From NCBI GenBank assembly GCA_033296885.1, contig MU864045.1, forward strand, positions 1-55,918: 55,918 nucleotides of DNA. The letters are read 5' to 3'. How positions within the stretch are numbered: the first letter of the stretch is position 1; each line of letters opens with the position of its first letter. Below are positions 42,291 to 54,344 of the stretch, piece by piece. Source of the DNA: Triangularia verruculosa. Taxonomy: Eukaryota; Ascomycota; Sordariomycetes; Sordariales; Podosporaceae. The translations under genes and the position numbers were made by a program. The notes under the pieces are model-generated. The model saw nothing but the letters and a program-made list of their open reading frames with translations. It made no database searches and was not told where the DNA came from.

Positions 42291-43112
42291 TCATATCGTG
42301 ATTTCCTCGATTCTCCCCAAAATCCGTTCGACAAAGTTGACTCCGATAACAACGGCATCCTCCTTCTCGCCCGTCTCATCCCAGCCACCGAATTGATCAT
42401 TTCCTCTATCCAGACATGTAAGACAGTCGACGACAACATCCGTGTATAATAGACCCATACGCCGCGGCAGCGATTGCTTGGCCAGGAGCACGAGATCATC
42501 CTTTATCCATGATGTAGTTCCTGGAAGATGGGCCCGTTCGAAGTCCCGATCACTCAACCGGTTTCTCAATCGAAGCGCCATCCCCGGGAGAGCATTCAGG
42601 GACGACGATGACGGAGCGGGCCCGGGTTTACCGGCGTTGCCGCCCACGTACGGATACCAGACAAAGGACTGCCATATCCCAATCTCCAAGAGACAGACGC
42701 CCAGGCTGTAGATATCGTGCTGCATGACGTATCTGTCTAGGATGCCATGCCCCTGACGTGCTGGGTGCCGGTAAAGGTTCCGATGCCAGGCCGTGTCCCC
42801 GAATTTACCTGTCTCACTGTTGATGCCTCGGAATTGAGAGAAGCCCACGAGATATGCTTCTCCTAGTTCCAGGGGTCGCTGAGAGCTATGGGGCGTTGGG
42901 AATAACAGGATATTGTCCGGGCGAATATTCTTGTGCACCAAGTCACAGGTATGCACGAAGCTAACAGAACGAACCAGTTGCTTGGCTAGCTTGACGACTG
43001 AGGTGAGGCAAACAGGAGCCTGATCAAGAAGGAGGCTGCGAAGTGTGGTAAGTGGGCTGGGCGGGTTTGCGTGAGCTGGGACATGGAATACAATCTTGGG
43101 ACCGGCAGGTAC
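42291..43112 (-). pseudogene. 5'-truncated protein-kinase-like gene
   Basis: The minus strand is open from 43112 to the stop at 42291. It encodes the C-terminal half of a fungal kinase-like domain of the type attached to HeLo/prion-inhibition domains: LRSLLLDQAPVCLTSVVKLAKQLV, then VHTCDLVHKNIRPDNILLF, YLVGFSQF (where DFG is expected), YRHPARQG and DIYSLGVCLLEIGIW. The catalytic Asp of HRD is Asn here (HKN) and DFG is VGF, so even an intact form would probably be a pseudokinase. A TGA lies 13-15 bases upstream of a possible acceptor (catcatcag). No matching N-terminal exon is recognisable in the next few hundred bases. Confidence 0.6.
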
Positions 43113-46100
43113 CTGATGATGGCAGCGTCAGCTGGAGGTATGGAGACAAGTCATCTTGATATTTCAGGGGGCTTTGGCGGCAGGTCTTAAGGGTAGACTA
43201 GCACTAGATGATCATACGGAAAGGCCGTCGCCGAGGAATGCTGAGTGTGGCGGACACGGAAGCCAACAAGAAGGTCGCATTGAATCAGTGCTTTACCATA
43301 GAAAGCAAAGTTAGGCGAGAACACAGTTACAAGCTACCGATGAAGTAGGTAGGATCGTGGCCCCAAAATTTAACCACATCATCTTATCGAGCTCCATTTC
43401 GCCTCAGTTGTGTCGCAAAGGTTGGCCACATGTGTGTTCTCAAGGCAGGTACAGACCCCACTAAATATAAGCCACACGATATAACTCGCTATATTATTGG
43501 CCAGGGTCTGGACAATGATCTACATATAGCCCTATCACCACGTGGCTAAGGGTCCATGATTGACCTACAGCCCTCTGTTTATTAGGTATTGACTGGCTCC
43601 CGATGGCAGGTACACCGCGGACGGGGAAGAAGCACCGACTGGCCGGAGAGAGATCATGTTCTCGGAAGTGTAACGTCCTTGCCCCAACCTGAGGTGCCGG
43701 AGGGCCCGTGGGGATGACGCTTCGAGCCTGTTTCATACGTACGCTAGGGTGACTGAATTGCATGTCCCTGTGTAGGATTGACGGCTACCACCCACCCAGT
43801 GTTTTCTTCGGGACTGGAGTACTTGGAGATGTACCGCAGAGTTGGGTTTACGGGTGATGAGGCAAGACGCATCTCTGGCTTTCGCGGTTGGTTGATGGCA
43901 CAAGACAGTGCTGCCAGCCAAACTAAGGTATAAGGTGTCTGCATTATATGTAGGTAGGTATCCTGAAGAAAGTCTCTGAGAATATGAATAGCTCAGTACT
44001 TGGGCACCGATATAACATATTGTGGCTGGCTGACAGAACCGACAGTGATGACCGAGAATTGTCTACTACCCAAACTTCCTCATTCCGACCATTGACAACT
44101 TTCCGTAGGTATTCCCAGCCTGTTTGCCAAACCCCATTCAGTATCAGCTTCTCCTAAAAAAGCACAGGGATAGTAAGCCACTATTAGATTCTGGGAGGAC
44201 TTTGCACCTGCCTCTTGGGGGAGAACCTCAACGTGGCAGCGTGGCAGCGGCAAAGTTACGTAGTGCTGTAAGAGACCACCGCAGAACCATTGCATGTCGA
44301 AACTCGGAAGCACCGCTTGCCACCGGTGCCCTCGCTTTCACAGCGGGCGCCAAACAAACGTGTGCCATCTTGACCTAACATGAGTGAGTGAAACCAGAGG
44401 CCCAAATTCACATTGCAGACTTGGCCACCGCAAGGGCGCGTTTCCAGTCCGTTGTTAGGCCTCCCTCGTTGCCGCTTCCGACTAGTTGTCCGGCAAAGGT
44501 TGAATCGAACAAGGGCTCCTGTGAAGTTTCTGCTTGTTATTGATTTCCTGCAGGCTTAGCTCTGCAGCCAAAATTAACCCAAAGAGTCTAGGTCAACCGG
44601 GTTGCAATGATCTGATAGCAGTCGGTGATCGATTCTACCCATGCCGTTCGAGCCTGTGTGTTGTCAAGCAATGTAGCACTGGGTGGAGATCATTTGTTCA
44701 GCTTTTGTTTCTAGGCCCTTTATTTCGTCTTGGCCTGCTTCCCCGAGGTGTTATCAAGGGCGCTCACCTTCCCGCTTGGGCTTTTCTTTGGTGGCGGTTA
44801 AATATTACATTGCTCGGGTAGCATTGATGCCCTGGCCACTTCTTCGTCTGGATCAGCCTCTTCAGGGGGCGGTAAGATGCAGACCAGAGCAACCCCACAA
44901 ATGAGTTGGCTCGGAGACATGCAGGGACGGAAATCAAATCGTGTGAAAGTACCCACAAAGAGCAAATGGGCAAAACGTCCGACAATCCGGCATCGCCCGT
45001 CTCATTGCTACTCACGTAGCCTGCTGAATGGTGCGGAAAACATTCCCGGAAGCGCGGTTCACATATTGCAGATATGAACGATGTATACGTGCGGCAACGT
45101 CAAAAAACGATCTGCATCAGGGGTCTAAGGTGGCACTGACGCTACGCTCCGTCTTTTTATGTTTGGAGACGAACCCGGTAAGATAACGACCGTCCATCCT
45201 GAGCTGAAGGAATTGACCGAAGTCATCCTTCCGTACCTACGGCGTAGGTAGCCGAAGCTGAGAGGAAGGAAAAAGGCCCAGATCCAAAATTTATGCGGCA
45301 CATAAGGTAATTTCCTGGTACATGTTGTGCAACAGCATAGCTTGAATAGGTGCCGTGTCATCAATCATGCTGTTCCCCGGTTGACAACCTGGGGAACGTG
45401 GCTGGCGTTCTATTGAATCTATCTGCCGATGGCCGGCGCAAAAACATCTCCATGGAAAATCGGCGAGCAAAATGAGAAAAATACGTACGTAACCATGGCG
45501 TCGTAATCCGAGGGCTGACATATGCGGCTTCCTCTTTTCAGATTGGACCTTGCAAGCTCACCAACAGCGGGGAGCGGAACGATCCGAAACGTTCATCGCC
45601 GTTGCAAGATCTGATTCCATTTCCAGGGACCAACGCCTCGCCTCCACTCAAGGACCATGTAGGAGCCAGGCCCTGTTCAATATTCGCACCTGCATCTCTT
45701 GGCAGACCCCGATTCTGCACCGCAATTCTCCACGAAGTTAGACCGGACTCTAGTCTGCTTGTCCAAAACACAGCACTAAAAGCCTCGACAACCTGGTTAC
45801 AAAGAAAATATTGAGGCTATCCTCATCCAACACCAGTATGGAGCATTAAGGGGTTCAACCTCATGCTTGTGTTTCCTGGCTGCATGTGATATTGTCTTTT
45901 CTGCATGCCACACCTGTTACTTCATCAGTCCAGGGTCTTAGGTTTCTCGAGACGGCATGCAGGTGCCCTCCGTATTTGCCTTCTTGCGAGAGTGCCAGCG
46001 CAGAGTGGTATTGGAGACACCGAAGTTAGGTCCCGCTTGAGGCCAGACTGGGCACAGCAAGACGACGGGCAATATGCACAGCAAAGGGGGGGAATAGATA

Positions 46101-46244
46101 ATATGTAAATCTCTCAAAGTCTATAAGAGAGCGTCTCACCCTCGATGTTGTCATCTCGACCACTCATCTCACCATCACTCACTTTATTCAGACCACCAAT
46201 CCTTCAACCACAGCTTCAAATCTCTCCGAATCAAACCCCTCAGA
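43113..46244. other. 3.1-kb intergenic stretch
   Basis: Many short ORFs overlap on both strands with no domain or consistent splice model. TACC/GGTA motifs occur near 43345, 43950 and 45235-45250. The end holds the promoter of the WSC gene, with a ctataagagag element at about 46119. Confidence 0.35.
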
Positions 46245-46968
46245 ATGCACTCCGTTCTCGCTCTTGCGGCCCTTGTGCCTGCCGTATTCGGCCAAACTTT
46301 CTACGGTTGCTATACCGAGATTCCCACTCGTGCTCTTACGGGCGGTTCGACGGCGGACTTTGAGGGCATGACTGTTGAGGCTTGCGAGGCGTACTGCACC
46401 GACCCTACTCGCAACTTCACCCTCTGGGGTCTCGAGTATGGCGGTGAATGGTGAGCTTACTACGTCTCCATTCTTTTTGTATCTGCTCACTAACAAAATT
46501 CACAGCTACTGCGGCAACTCCCTCGACACCGGGTCTTTCCCCACGTTCCCAGAGGACTGCTCGATGACCTGCACTGGGGATGCCGGGCAAACCTGTGGAG
46601 GCCCCAATCGTATCTCCCTGTACGGCAGCTCTGAGGAGGCCCCCGTACACACCCCTTACCCTCATCCTGAGGTCGAGGCACCTGTATACCAGGGCTGCTT
46701 TTCTGAGCTCCCCGCTCCCGACCGGGCTCTCGCTGGAGGTTTCGGCTTCTCCCCCGCCGCCATGACCGTCGAGCGCTGCGCGAACTACTGCCTGAACTCT
46801 GGTTTCACCTGGTTCGGTCTGCAGTACATGGCTGAGTGTTTCTGTGGGCTTGAGTTGGACGCCTTGAGCCTTCAAGCCGATGAGGCTGACTGCAATTTGG
46901 CTTGCACCGGTGCTCCCACTGAAACTTGCGGTGGCTCCAGCAAGCTTTCAGTCTATCAATGGGTTTGA
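46245..46968 (+). CDS. Secreted protein with two WSC domains
   Basis: Two exons: 46245-46450 and 46506-46968; 222 aa. The 55-bp intron falls in the first domain and splits the codon before YCGNS. The signal peptide is MHSVLALAALVPAVFG. Domain 1 runs from FYGCYTE to GGPNRISLYG, and domain 2 from VYQGCFSEL to GSSKLSVYQW. Each has the eight-cysteine WSC pattern (C...C.YC...C.CG...C...C...CGG). WSC domains bind cell-wall glucans or act as stress sensors. With no membrane segment or GPI tail this is probably a free wall-binding lectin-like protein. Confidence 0.88.
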
Positions 46969-47734
46969 GAGACAGATAGGGGGAGGACAGTAAAGATGGG
47001 CATAATTGGGTTATTGTAGTGTCATATGGATGAGATAAATCTAGCCTCGGGTAATATTTGATATTTTCCCACCTGTTGAGACGTGCTATTCTGAACCTTG
47101 ACCACCGACATAACACAACCAAGACTGCCGCGTAAGCTGCCGTGGAAGCGTACCTAAGTTTCAGACCTCTTTGCATTCATCAATAGCCCCACACTGGATG
47201 CAAAGACATGCATCCGGTGGTGCCGAAGACGGGATATAAAGGTTAGGTACCTAAGTACCTACCAATTATGCTGACTCGAGCGTGATACCGATGCTGTAAA
47301 AGCTTGGGAATGGTCTGAGGTGATCAGCCTGTGCTTCTCTTCAAACCTGCAGCGCCGGAAATCTGCACAATGCCTTCGAATCTATCTACCTGCAGGCTGC
47401 AGGCACTTTGCATGTCACAGAAGCCAATGGAAAAGACCACACGGTATGCCCCCGAGACGCCGAATTACATAAACGCAACAGATAACCACTTATCAGACAG
47501 AAATGCATTGAATTCGTGTGATGATAAAAGGCGTGATCGCCGTTTTTAATTGGAAAGTACCTTATGTACATTCTTTTCGCTTCGGACAACATGACCTTGA
47601 CTGACGACTGCTCCTCAGGGCTGCCAGGGAGCTAAAGTAGATCCTGCCCTTTCAACAAAACCCATGCAAGCCACCAAGGCCTCCGGGTCTGAACCAATTC
47701 TGGCTTCACCACCCCCTCAACCAATGCCATTGCG
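46969..47734. other. Intergenic
   Basis: The WSC gene 3' flank. A ggtacctaagtacctacc motif lies at about 47245-47263 and a ctgcaggctgcagg direct repeat near 47391. No gene is supported. Confidence 0.4.
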
Positions 47735-48496
47735 ATGAATAACACGCCGTCTTGGTACCCAAGTGACTCTGAATCAGAGACTGAGCTTAACGTTGTAAGT
47801 TGAATGCTGAGTTACCTAGGTGCTATTCAAATGACCAAAGCTGACATGAAGATGTGGTCAGGATCTACCGTGGGCGTTTCGGCTCGTCCCGCGCGATGTC
47901 AGTCAAAGGCTCAGGAGAGAGCGAAATCGGGGGCTCATTCTCAGCTTCCCTGACCCAGATGATAGTACATCATATACTCTAAGTTCGATTCACAAGGGCA
48001 ATTTGGCAGGATCGCCTCCGCCTACAAACTCGATAGTCCAAGGCCATGAATGTCGGAAGCGCCTGACACCATCACTCATTGTATAGGACGTGTCTGACCC
48101 AGCATCAATCACGGCGGCCCCGGACAGTGGGTCTCAAACAAATATATCTCGCAGAGACTCGCGATCTTACTTCGTCTGGCCACCACGCCGCCCAATCCCG
48201 AGGAAGAGATCGGTATTCTGCCTCGCCAGCGGCAAACTTATCACCGCAATTGGGAAGTCAAAAATGACCTGCTGTTTTGGAGTTTCGGGGTCATTGAGCG
48301 ATACAATCGAGCCTGTTGTCTTTGTTTTCCAGACACTGGTGGTGGGGGTTGGCTTTCTTTACAAAACGAAGGCCCCCATCATGAGTGGCCAAGACGCAAG
48401 GGTAGGTACTGTCAGAACTCTTAGCTCTTGTTGACGGAGGCATGGGCTTTGCGCCTCACCCATCTCTCTCTCTTTCAGTCGAAGAGCTGTTACTAG
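47735..48496 (+). CDS. Spliced gene of unknown function
   Basis: Proposed exons are 47735-47794, 47862-48035, 48087-48401 and 48479-48496; 188 aa. Introns are 67 bp (GTAAGT), 51 bp (weak GTCCAA donor, CCTGAC branch) and 77 bp (GTAGGT, TTTCAG). The 51-bp intron removes the only in-frame stop (TAG 48084-48086), which is the main support for it. If it is not spliced, the gene is broken. The protein begins MNNTPSWYPSDSESETELNV, has a basic middle (SYFVWPPRRPIPRKRSVFCL) and a hydrophobic segment (PVVFVFQTLVVGVGFLY) near the end. No family is recognised. A C2H2 finger ORF follows directly. Confidence 0.45.
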
Positions 48497-48503
48497 GTAG
48501 AGG

Positions 48504-48755
48504 ATGGAAATACTGATCCACCACTCCTGCTCAGGTCAGAGAATTGCTGACAGATCCAATGCGGAGACAGTCATTTACCGTTGTACCTTTCACGGATGTA
48601 CAGCCCTGCCATTTTCTACACCAGACTTACTGAACTCGCACATGGCGATGCACATAACATCTCTGACCTACGAATTAATTTCTTACATTCTTCGCGGGGG
48701 GAAATTTGATGAAGGCGAAGGGAGTGATACAACATACCAGGACATTGGTAGGTAG
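48504..48755 (+). CDS. C2H2 zinc-finger ORF, possibly part of a longer gene
   Basis: An 83-codon ORF contains one classical finger: C-TFHG-C-TALPFSTPDLLNS-H-MAM-H (C-x4-C-x12-H-x3-H). The ORF may be only one exon. A GTAGGT donor stands at 48748. Downstream frames such as FRDFEEQVLVHKDMEQVELAG (about 48990-49050) look coding, but I could not join them convincingly. It begins 8 bp after the stop of the preceding model, so the two may belong to one gene with a different splice pattern. Confidence 0.4.
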   Translation: MEILIHHSCSGQRIADRSNAETVIYRCTFHGCTALPFSTPDLLNSHMAMHITSLTYELISYILRGGKFDEGEGSDTTYQDIGR

Positions 48756-50237
48756 TTCTGAAGTTGGGAGGTGTACACATTCATATTGCACTGTGTTCAA
48801 GACTCTTTTTCTGACGAACACCATTCTTACCTTTGGTTTCGATTTTAAGACACCCGTACTTACTGGGACGCCGGAAGAGCTTTTCAGGAACAGTGCAGGC
48901 TTCGGTGTAGGTACCTAGGCATCTGCATATGGATTGCCTTTTTTGTGACCTAGGTACGTGAGAATTGTATGGCCCAACGTTTCGCGACTTTGAAGAACAG
49001 GTTTTGGTCCATAAGGATATGGAGCAGGTGGAGTTGGCTGGATCTGGTTAGTACAGTGCCTCGTTTTGTTCGGAAAAGGGGAAGATGGCGATATGACCCG
49101 GCGGAAATCAGATGACAGGCTTTTCAGCTCTTGGAAACACCCATCGTTCAAATTTCAAGGAAACAAAAATCCAGAAATCATGTCTCTCCACGTTGGAGTT
49201 GCCTTGACCCGCAGTCCGGGCGCCCATGCTCTGAAGTTGGCAAAAGTTCCGTACTCGGGTCCTGGGAACATTGCCAACATCGGCGATTGACCTCAACCAC
49301 TTGGTCGTTATCGTTGGTTTCGATTTCTAAGACGTACTCCGGATTGTAACCGTAGTTATGTAGACAGACGTTATCATGGGGGAATGGTAAGGCGGGTCGT
49401 ATTCGGGTGGTTGAGCTGAACTTACTGCGGTAGCTCATTAGGCGTCGGGCTTGGCCTTCGACGTGGGACATCTGAGACAGGCATGAACTTGCAGATCCTG
49501 GAAAATCTCACCGCTTTCGGTCAAGCGTCTCGGTGCTGAAGATTTGTGATTCCTGCTTCATCGACAGCAAGGACGCATCATGCCACCATCGTCAACATCC
49601 GCTACCAGCTTGACAGGTGGAGGGTTACAGGGAGTCCCATAGCTGCATGGGCCGCCCAAGAACGCAGTAGCTTGACAGCCAAGAATCTTGTTCATCGTGA
49701 TAGCTGTCAGATTCTGTGCAATCCAGGTTTTAGCGTTAAAATTCCCATGGGATCATCGCAGGCATTACTGTGTATTCGGTATGGCGGTCAATCATGGTCC
49801 CTCGCCCACCCTGAACCCTAGACTGGATCTCGCCGGCAGGGGGATCCGAGGCCGTTCTCCTGTTGGATGACCGAACCGGGCTGAAGTGGGCTTTTTTGAG
49901 TTGGCTAGTGGCCGCCTCGCACCACAAAAAACACAGGAAAAGCTCAACAATTGCAAGTGCTCGTGATTGCTCGAGCACGAGATAGGCGCTCTTAGCGCTA
50001 TCTCACCCGTGTCACTCAGATGGCGCGTTCTCGTAATCTCGACAACGAGTACTACCAGCATGCATCATGACGTGAGGGCACGGGTATATCTTCTTCCCAA
50101 ATGCCACTGATAGGTACTGTGATTCTGGATAAGTACCGACGGTCCTGCTTCTAGCGACCCGTGCTTGAGCGTGCTATAGACTTCGTCTTCTTTTAAGCAC
50201 CCTCTGATACACAACGGCCAACCCCTGAATCGATACC
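48756..50237. other. Intergenic with possible unsolved exons
   Basis: The first 300 bp contain coding-like frames that could continue the zinc-finger gene. TACCTAGGTA motifs lie near 48908 and 48948. The rest holds only short ORFs and the promoter of the FAD oxidase gene. Confidence 0.35.
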
Positions 50238-51921
50238 ATGGGTCGCGTTCTGTCGTTGATTGGAGTTCTCGCGCTCGGCCTTGGGTCCGCAGATGCCACC
50301 ATCTTTCCGTACACGGCGGTGTGTCAACAGATCAATGGCAATATCACCAGCGCCAGTGATGTTATCTTTCCTGGTAATATACTGTCTAGCATTCTGCGAT
50401 GATATCAAGGCCGGCTAACCCACCGCAGTCCAGGCTGTAAGCTATCAGAAGCAGACCCAACATTGGTTCCTGACATCTGATCAGAATCCATCGTGCGTGG
50501 TCCGCGTGGGGTCTGCCCAAGACATTGCACGAGTTCTGCAGATCATTCGAGAAACCCAGACTCCGTTCGCCGTGCAATCTGGTGGGCATGCTTCTAATCC
50601 GGGCTTCTCTAGCACCACGGGCGTTCATATCTCCCTATCACTACTCGATCAAGTAGTACTTTCTTCAGATAAGAAGACAGTGGAGCTTGGTTTCGGTCAG
50701 GGATGGGCTGATGTCTATGACAAACTCGAACCCCATGGCCTCAACGTTGTAGGGGGTAGGGTGAATGGTCCGGGTATCGGTGGTTTTACACTGGGTGGCG
50801 GGTATTCATGGTTGGTCTAGCCTCTGTTTTGAAGTGAGAAAGCAATGATTGACACCTGGACAGGAAGACAAACCAGTTTGGTCTTACATGTGACACAGTT
50901 GAGCTCTTCAATATCGTCCTTCCTGTAAGTCTACGTCCTGTACCTATCCACCTCCCATATGGATGCTGACGTTTTGGAGAACGGTACGATCACTACAGCA
51001 AGCCAGAATTACAACCAAGATCTTTTCTTCGCCCTCAAGGGCGGTAAGAACCGCTTTGGCATCGTAACGAGCGCCGTTTTTCGGACTCACCCACAAGGTC
51101 GTGTTTGGGGCGGACTCCGCATCTATCCCTCCACCTCTATTCCGGCCCTTCTTAATGCGACGCGTCTCTTCCAGACGGAAAACAAAGACCCCAAGGCCAG
51201 CCTCATAACCACGCTTGAAGGCGGGCCCCTTGGCACTACGGCACTTGTTTTAATGTTGTACGACGGTCCTGAACAGCCCCCTATTTTTGGTCTCTTTGAC
51301 GGCATTCCCTTCCTTACGAGCGGAACGCTCCCCAACCGCAAGTGGACCAACTTCATTGCGAGCTTCCCCGCTGAACTCAAGTTGAACCTAAGAGGAACAT
51401 TCGCCAGTATTTCCACCTCTACTCTCACAGCCAGGTTTCTGGAAGCTATCAAGAATGAGACGGACTCTATTGGATTGACTAAGAGCTTGAAGGGTGGCAT
51501 GACGGTGTCATATGATATCGAGCCTTTTACACGGTATGGAGTGCACGCAACGGATAGCGCCTTCCCCCATGCTGACTCTCCTCTTCCTGTGAGTTCCCTT
51601 TTGACCGCTGGTCACTTAGGAACCTGCTCAGATGAAGTACTGACAATATTCCCACAGCTCAACCTCTACTTCTCCTGGGCCAGCTCCGTCCACGACGAGT
51701 ATTGGTACAGTCGGATGAAGGAATCACTTGCATTTCTCAAGCAAGTGGCTATTGAGGAGGGCATCTATTCTGACTCTTTTACTTCTTATCCCAACTATGC
51801 CATTTCAGGGACGACCGCTGAGGAACTTTATGGCGAAGCCAATGCGAAGAGGTTGAGGGAGATTAGAGACATTTACGATCCTGCCAGGATTATGGATTTG
51901 GCGGGAGGGTTTGATATCTAG
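50238..51921 (+). CDS. Secreted FAD-binding oxidoreductase
   Basis: Five exons: 50238-50373, 50429-50810, 50864-50924, 50980-51588, 51658-51921; 483 aa. Introns are 53-69 bp, each with a usable branch site, and all phases agree. The signal peptide is MGRVLSLIGVLALGLGSADA. The FAD_binding_4 domain shows VQSGGHASNPGFSS, whose His is the expected covalent FAD site, then GPGIGGFTLGGGYSW and NQFGLTCDTVELFNIVLPNG. There is no Cys at the second attachment site (VVGGRVNGPGIGG), so FAD is probably held by one bond. The C-terminal berberine-bridge part is short (LREIRDIYDPARIMDL). Substrate unknown. It is not a close copy of the oxidase at 19.1 kb. Confidence 0.88.
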
Positions 51922-52430
51922 GAGCTTCTCTTTTTTTCGTGTTGTTTTTGGTTTGTTATGAGTGTTTAGAGGACCCGGTGTTCGAATAAAATTGTACATG
52001 TCGGATATATTGCGTTGTACCTTATCTAGCAAGAAAAGCAGACTGCACCTAACGGGCGGATCAAGGATCGGAATTCTGTAGAATGCTACCTAGGTACCTT
52101 GCTAACTGTGGTTCAACGGGATGATCATCTGCATCGCTCGGTCAATGGCACCAGAGAAAGTTCCAGCATCGTCATGGAACGGAAAAGCCACCATGCCGCA
52201 AACCGGGAACTCAAAGTGACACAGCAGACTACTCAGCTGCTCAGCTGCTACTCTGTCTGCATGCCAGTGGAGCATCAACCTGTCATGCCATGAGCTGGGA
52301 ATGGCAGGTAGCATTGAAGAGAAGACAGGTCGGACTATGTAACATCTTGGTATGAAGATCACCTTCAGATTGGTAGAAGTAGACAGGTTTCAAGGAATCG
52401 TAAAGATCAAGGGACTTTGTGTCATGTTTT
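51922..52430. other. Intergenic, converging genes
   Basis: 3' flanks of the FAD oxidase and of the minus-strand membrane-protein gene. A ctacctaggtaccttg motif lies at 52086. No gene is supported. Confidence 0.4.
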
Positions 52431-53829
52431 CTAGGCTCGGTCTTCATCTGAGGCGGGCTCCTTCAATCGTTGTAACTGCTGGTCTTTCGACCAAGACCAC
52501 CACCTCGGTCGCCCTTTGAGCTTCCCAATCTGCAACCTGGAGTCAATTTTAGGTGGGCGCAGCTGTTGTAGATAGGCAAGAAACCCTCCTGCTTCATAAG
52601 TCGCTTTGGCAGTGTTCAAAATGCCCATAAGAAGCACTGTAATGAGAAGAAGCCAGGTTACCGCGCTCATTGCCTCTCGAATACTCAATTGCCAGCGCAA
52701 TATCGGTGCTGATGGGAGAACCATCATGAGAACAAATGGCAGTAATGATGACCCAGCAGTAACCAGAATGTTGGTTCTCTGCCTCTCTTTGTTTTTGTTG
52801 AGCGTGAAGCGCTGACACGGCGTCAGTAAGTACCTATGTTTGAATACTCATGTTCGTAGTAGCAGGATAAAGACTTACCTCGGCAGTGACTGACTTGAAC
52901 CTTGCGGCCTCTAGTGCCAGTGTTTCCCCAAGAACCCTGAGTTCTCGAATGTCGTTCTCTATGTGTTTTACCATGATGCGTGGGTCGCGTGCGGCCGAGT
53001 TTGTCCAATTTTCCAAGTCAAAGAACGGGAGATCGTGTTCTTGAAAACGTTCCCAAGCTGACACTGTGCCATAAAGAGCTTGATGAATCTGCTCTAAAAG
53101 CCGGACTATCTTATGAGTGAAGTTTTGAATCATTCGCCAGTTGGCATCTTCGTCATTAGATGTCTGGTATTGTCAGTATGAGTTCTAGGTAGGTACTCGC
53201 CAAATGGGCCGTACACATACATAAGGCTTAAGAGCTTTGACCAAAATTTTCCCAGTGTTTTGCCACTCGCTTTTGACTTCAGCGACACAACACATCATGA
53301 TTCGAAGATAGTACTCCCTGGCGTTAAAGAGTGGTCTGTCGCTCGCATAACGCCCGCCTGTCAACGGATCCTCCGGGATCTCGTCGCTCGCTGGTTCGTA
53401 AAACCGGACATCATGTTTGCTGTCGGAACCATCGTGGTACGTGTCGAAAAAGCCGTACACTGTCCAATGGCGGTTGTCCACGCCCGCAACCATGCATGAA
53501 AAGAGGGCTTCGTGAACATGGGCCTCGCCGTTTGCAACTAAGTCGCATAGAAAGCTGATATCGATACTTTTGCGTAACGGTCGTCCCTCAGCCCCCAGTC
53601 TCCTATCCGTCAAGACTTTCGATCTCCATGCAAAGAATGGCAAATGGAAGGAGATTTGAAAACATGAAACTCCCGATGGCTGAAACTTCACATTCATGCC
53701 TGATTGGAAGGTAATGTGTTTGTAGAGAAAGTCTTTGAGAAAAAGAGCCTGAGTTCTTGAGGCTGTAGTGATGACTGCCAGTGCGCTGGCAGGAGTAATA
53801 TTGATGATATATCTGGATTCTTTTAGCCA
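52431..53829 (-). pseudogene. Fungal membrane protein gene lacking its 5' end
   Basis: Three blocks join in frame: 53829-53221, 53163-52879, 52811-52431 (424 codons plus stop). Introns are 57 and 67 bp with normal borders. The protein resembles a fungal family with a large cytosolic domain (SFHLPFFAWRS, ALFSCMVAGVDNRHWTVYGFFDTY, REYYLRIMMCCVAEV), a helical middle, and two C-terminal membrane helices (ILVTAGSSLLPFVLMMVLP, AVTWLLLITVLLMGILNTA), a CorA-like topology. The frame runs back to W at 53829, where it meets TAA. The ATG at 53830 is in another frame and no acceptor rescues it. The first in-frame ATG is codon 45 (53697), inside conserved sequence. The break coincides with the edge of the repeat block at 53.84 kb. 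Confidence 0.65.
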
Positions 53830-53908
53830 TTACTCTACCTAGGTAGTCGGTCTCTAAAAACTTTTTTGTCTCGTCCGAGAACGGTTAGCCCAAAATCAGG
53901 CTCGCTTC

Positions 53909-53966
53909 ACCTTCGGCTCACCTTTAGCTCACCACCGCTCACCCTACGCTCACTCTACGCTCGCCA
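53909..53966. repeat. Short GCTCACC/TACGCTCAC tandem repeat
   Basis: Six or so imperfect 9-12-bp units (cgctcaccctacgctcactctacgctcgcc) lie at the inner edge of the right-hand repeat block, next to the broken membrane-protein gene. Confidence 0.6.
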
Positions 53967-54106
53967 TTCTCCAAAAACGACAACTTTACGCGATGCCCTC
54001 ATATCCAAGTTTGGAGCCTCCCTCACCTACAGGGACGAAAATGGGGCCGGATAGGGAGGGTCACATTTTAGGACCCCCAAACAACTCCTCCACCAAAACG
54101 GGGACC

Positions 54107-54344
54107 AAGAAACGGGCTCGCCAGCGTATTTGCTCTCCCTTTTAGGGGACTCTGGGTCGTAGTAGCCATTTTAACATAATAAAATCCGTCACTCCCTACC
54201 TACCTACTATACGACTTTTCTTTTTAAGAAATGGGCTCGCTAGCGTATTGCTCTCCGTTTTAGGGGACTCTAGGTCGCACTTATTTTAATATAAAAAAAT
54301 CCGTTACTCCCTACCTACCTACTGCGCGACTTCTCTTCTTCCAG
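54107..54344. repeat. Two tandem copies of a 119-bp unit
   Basis: Each copy begins aagaaaYgggctcgc and contains ttttaggggactct and ccctacctacctact. The second copy (from 54226) has more C-to-T-like changes and a small deletion. They form the start of the right-hand RIP-mutated block. Confidence 0.7.
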
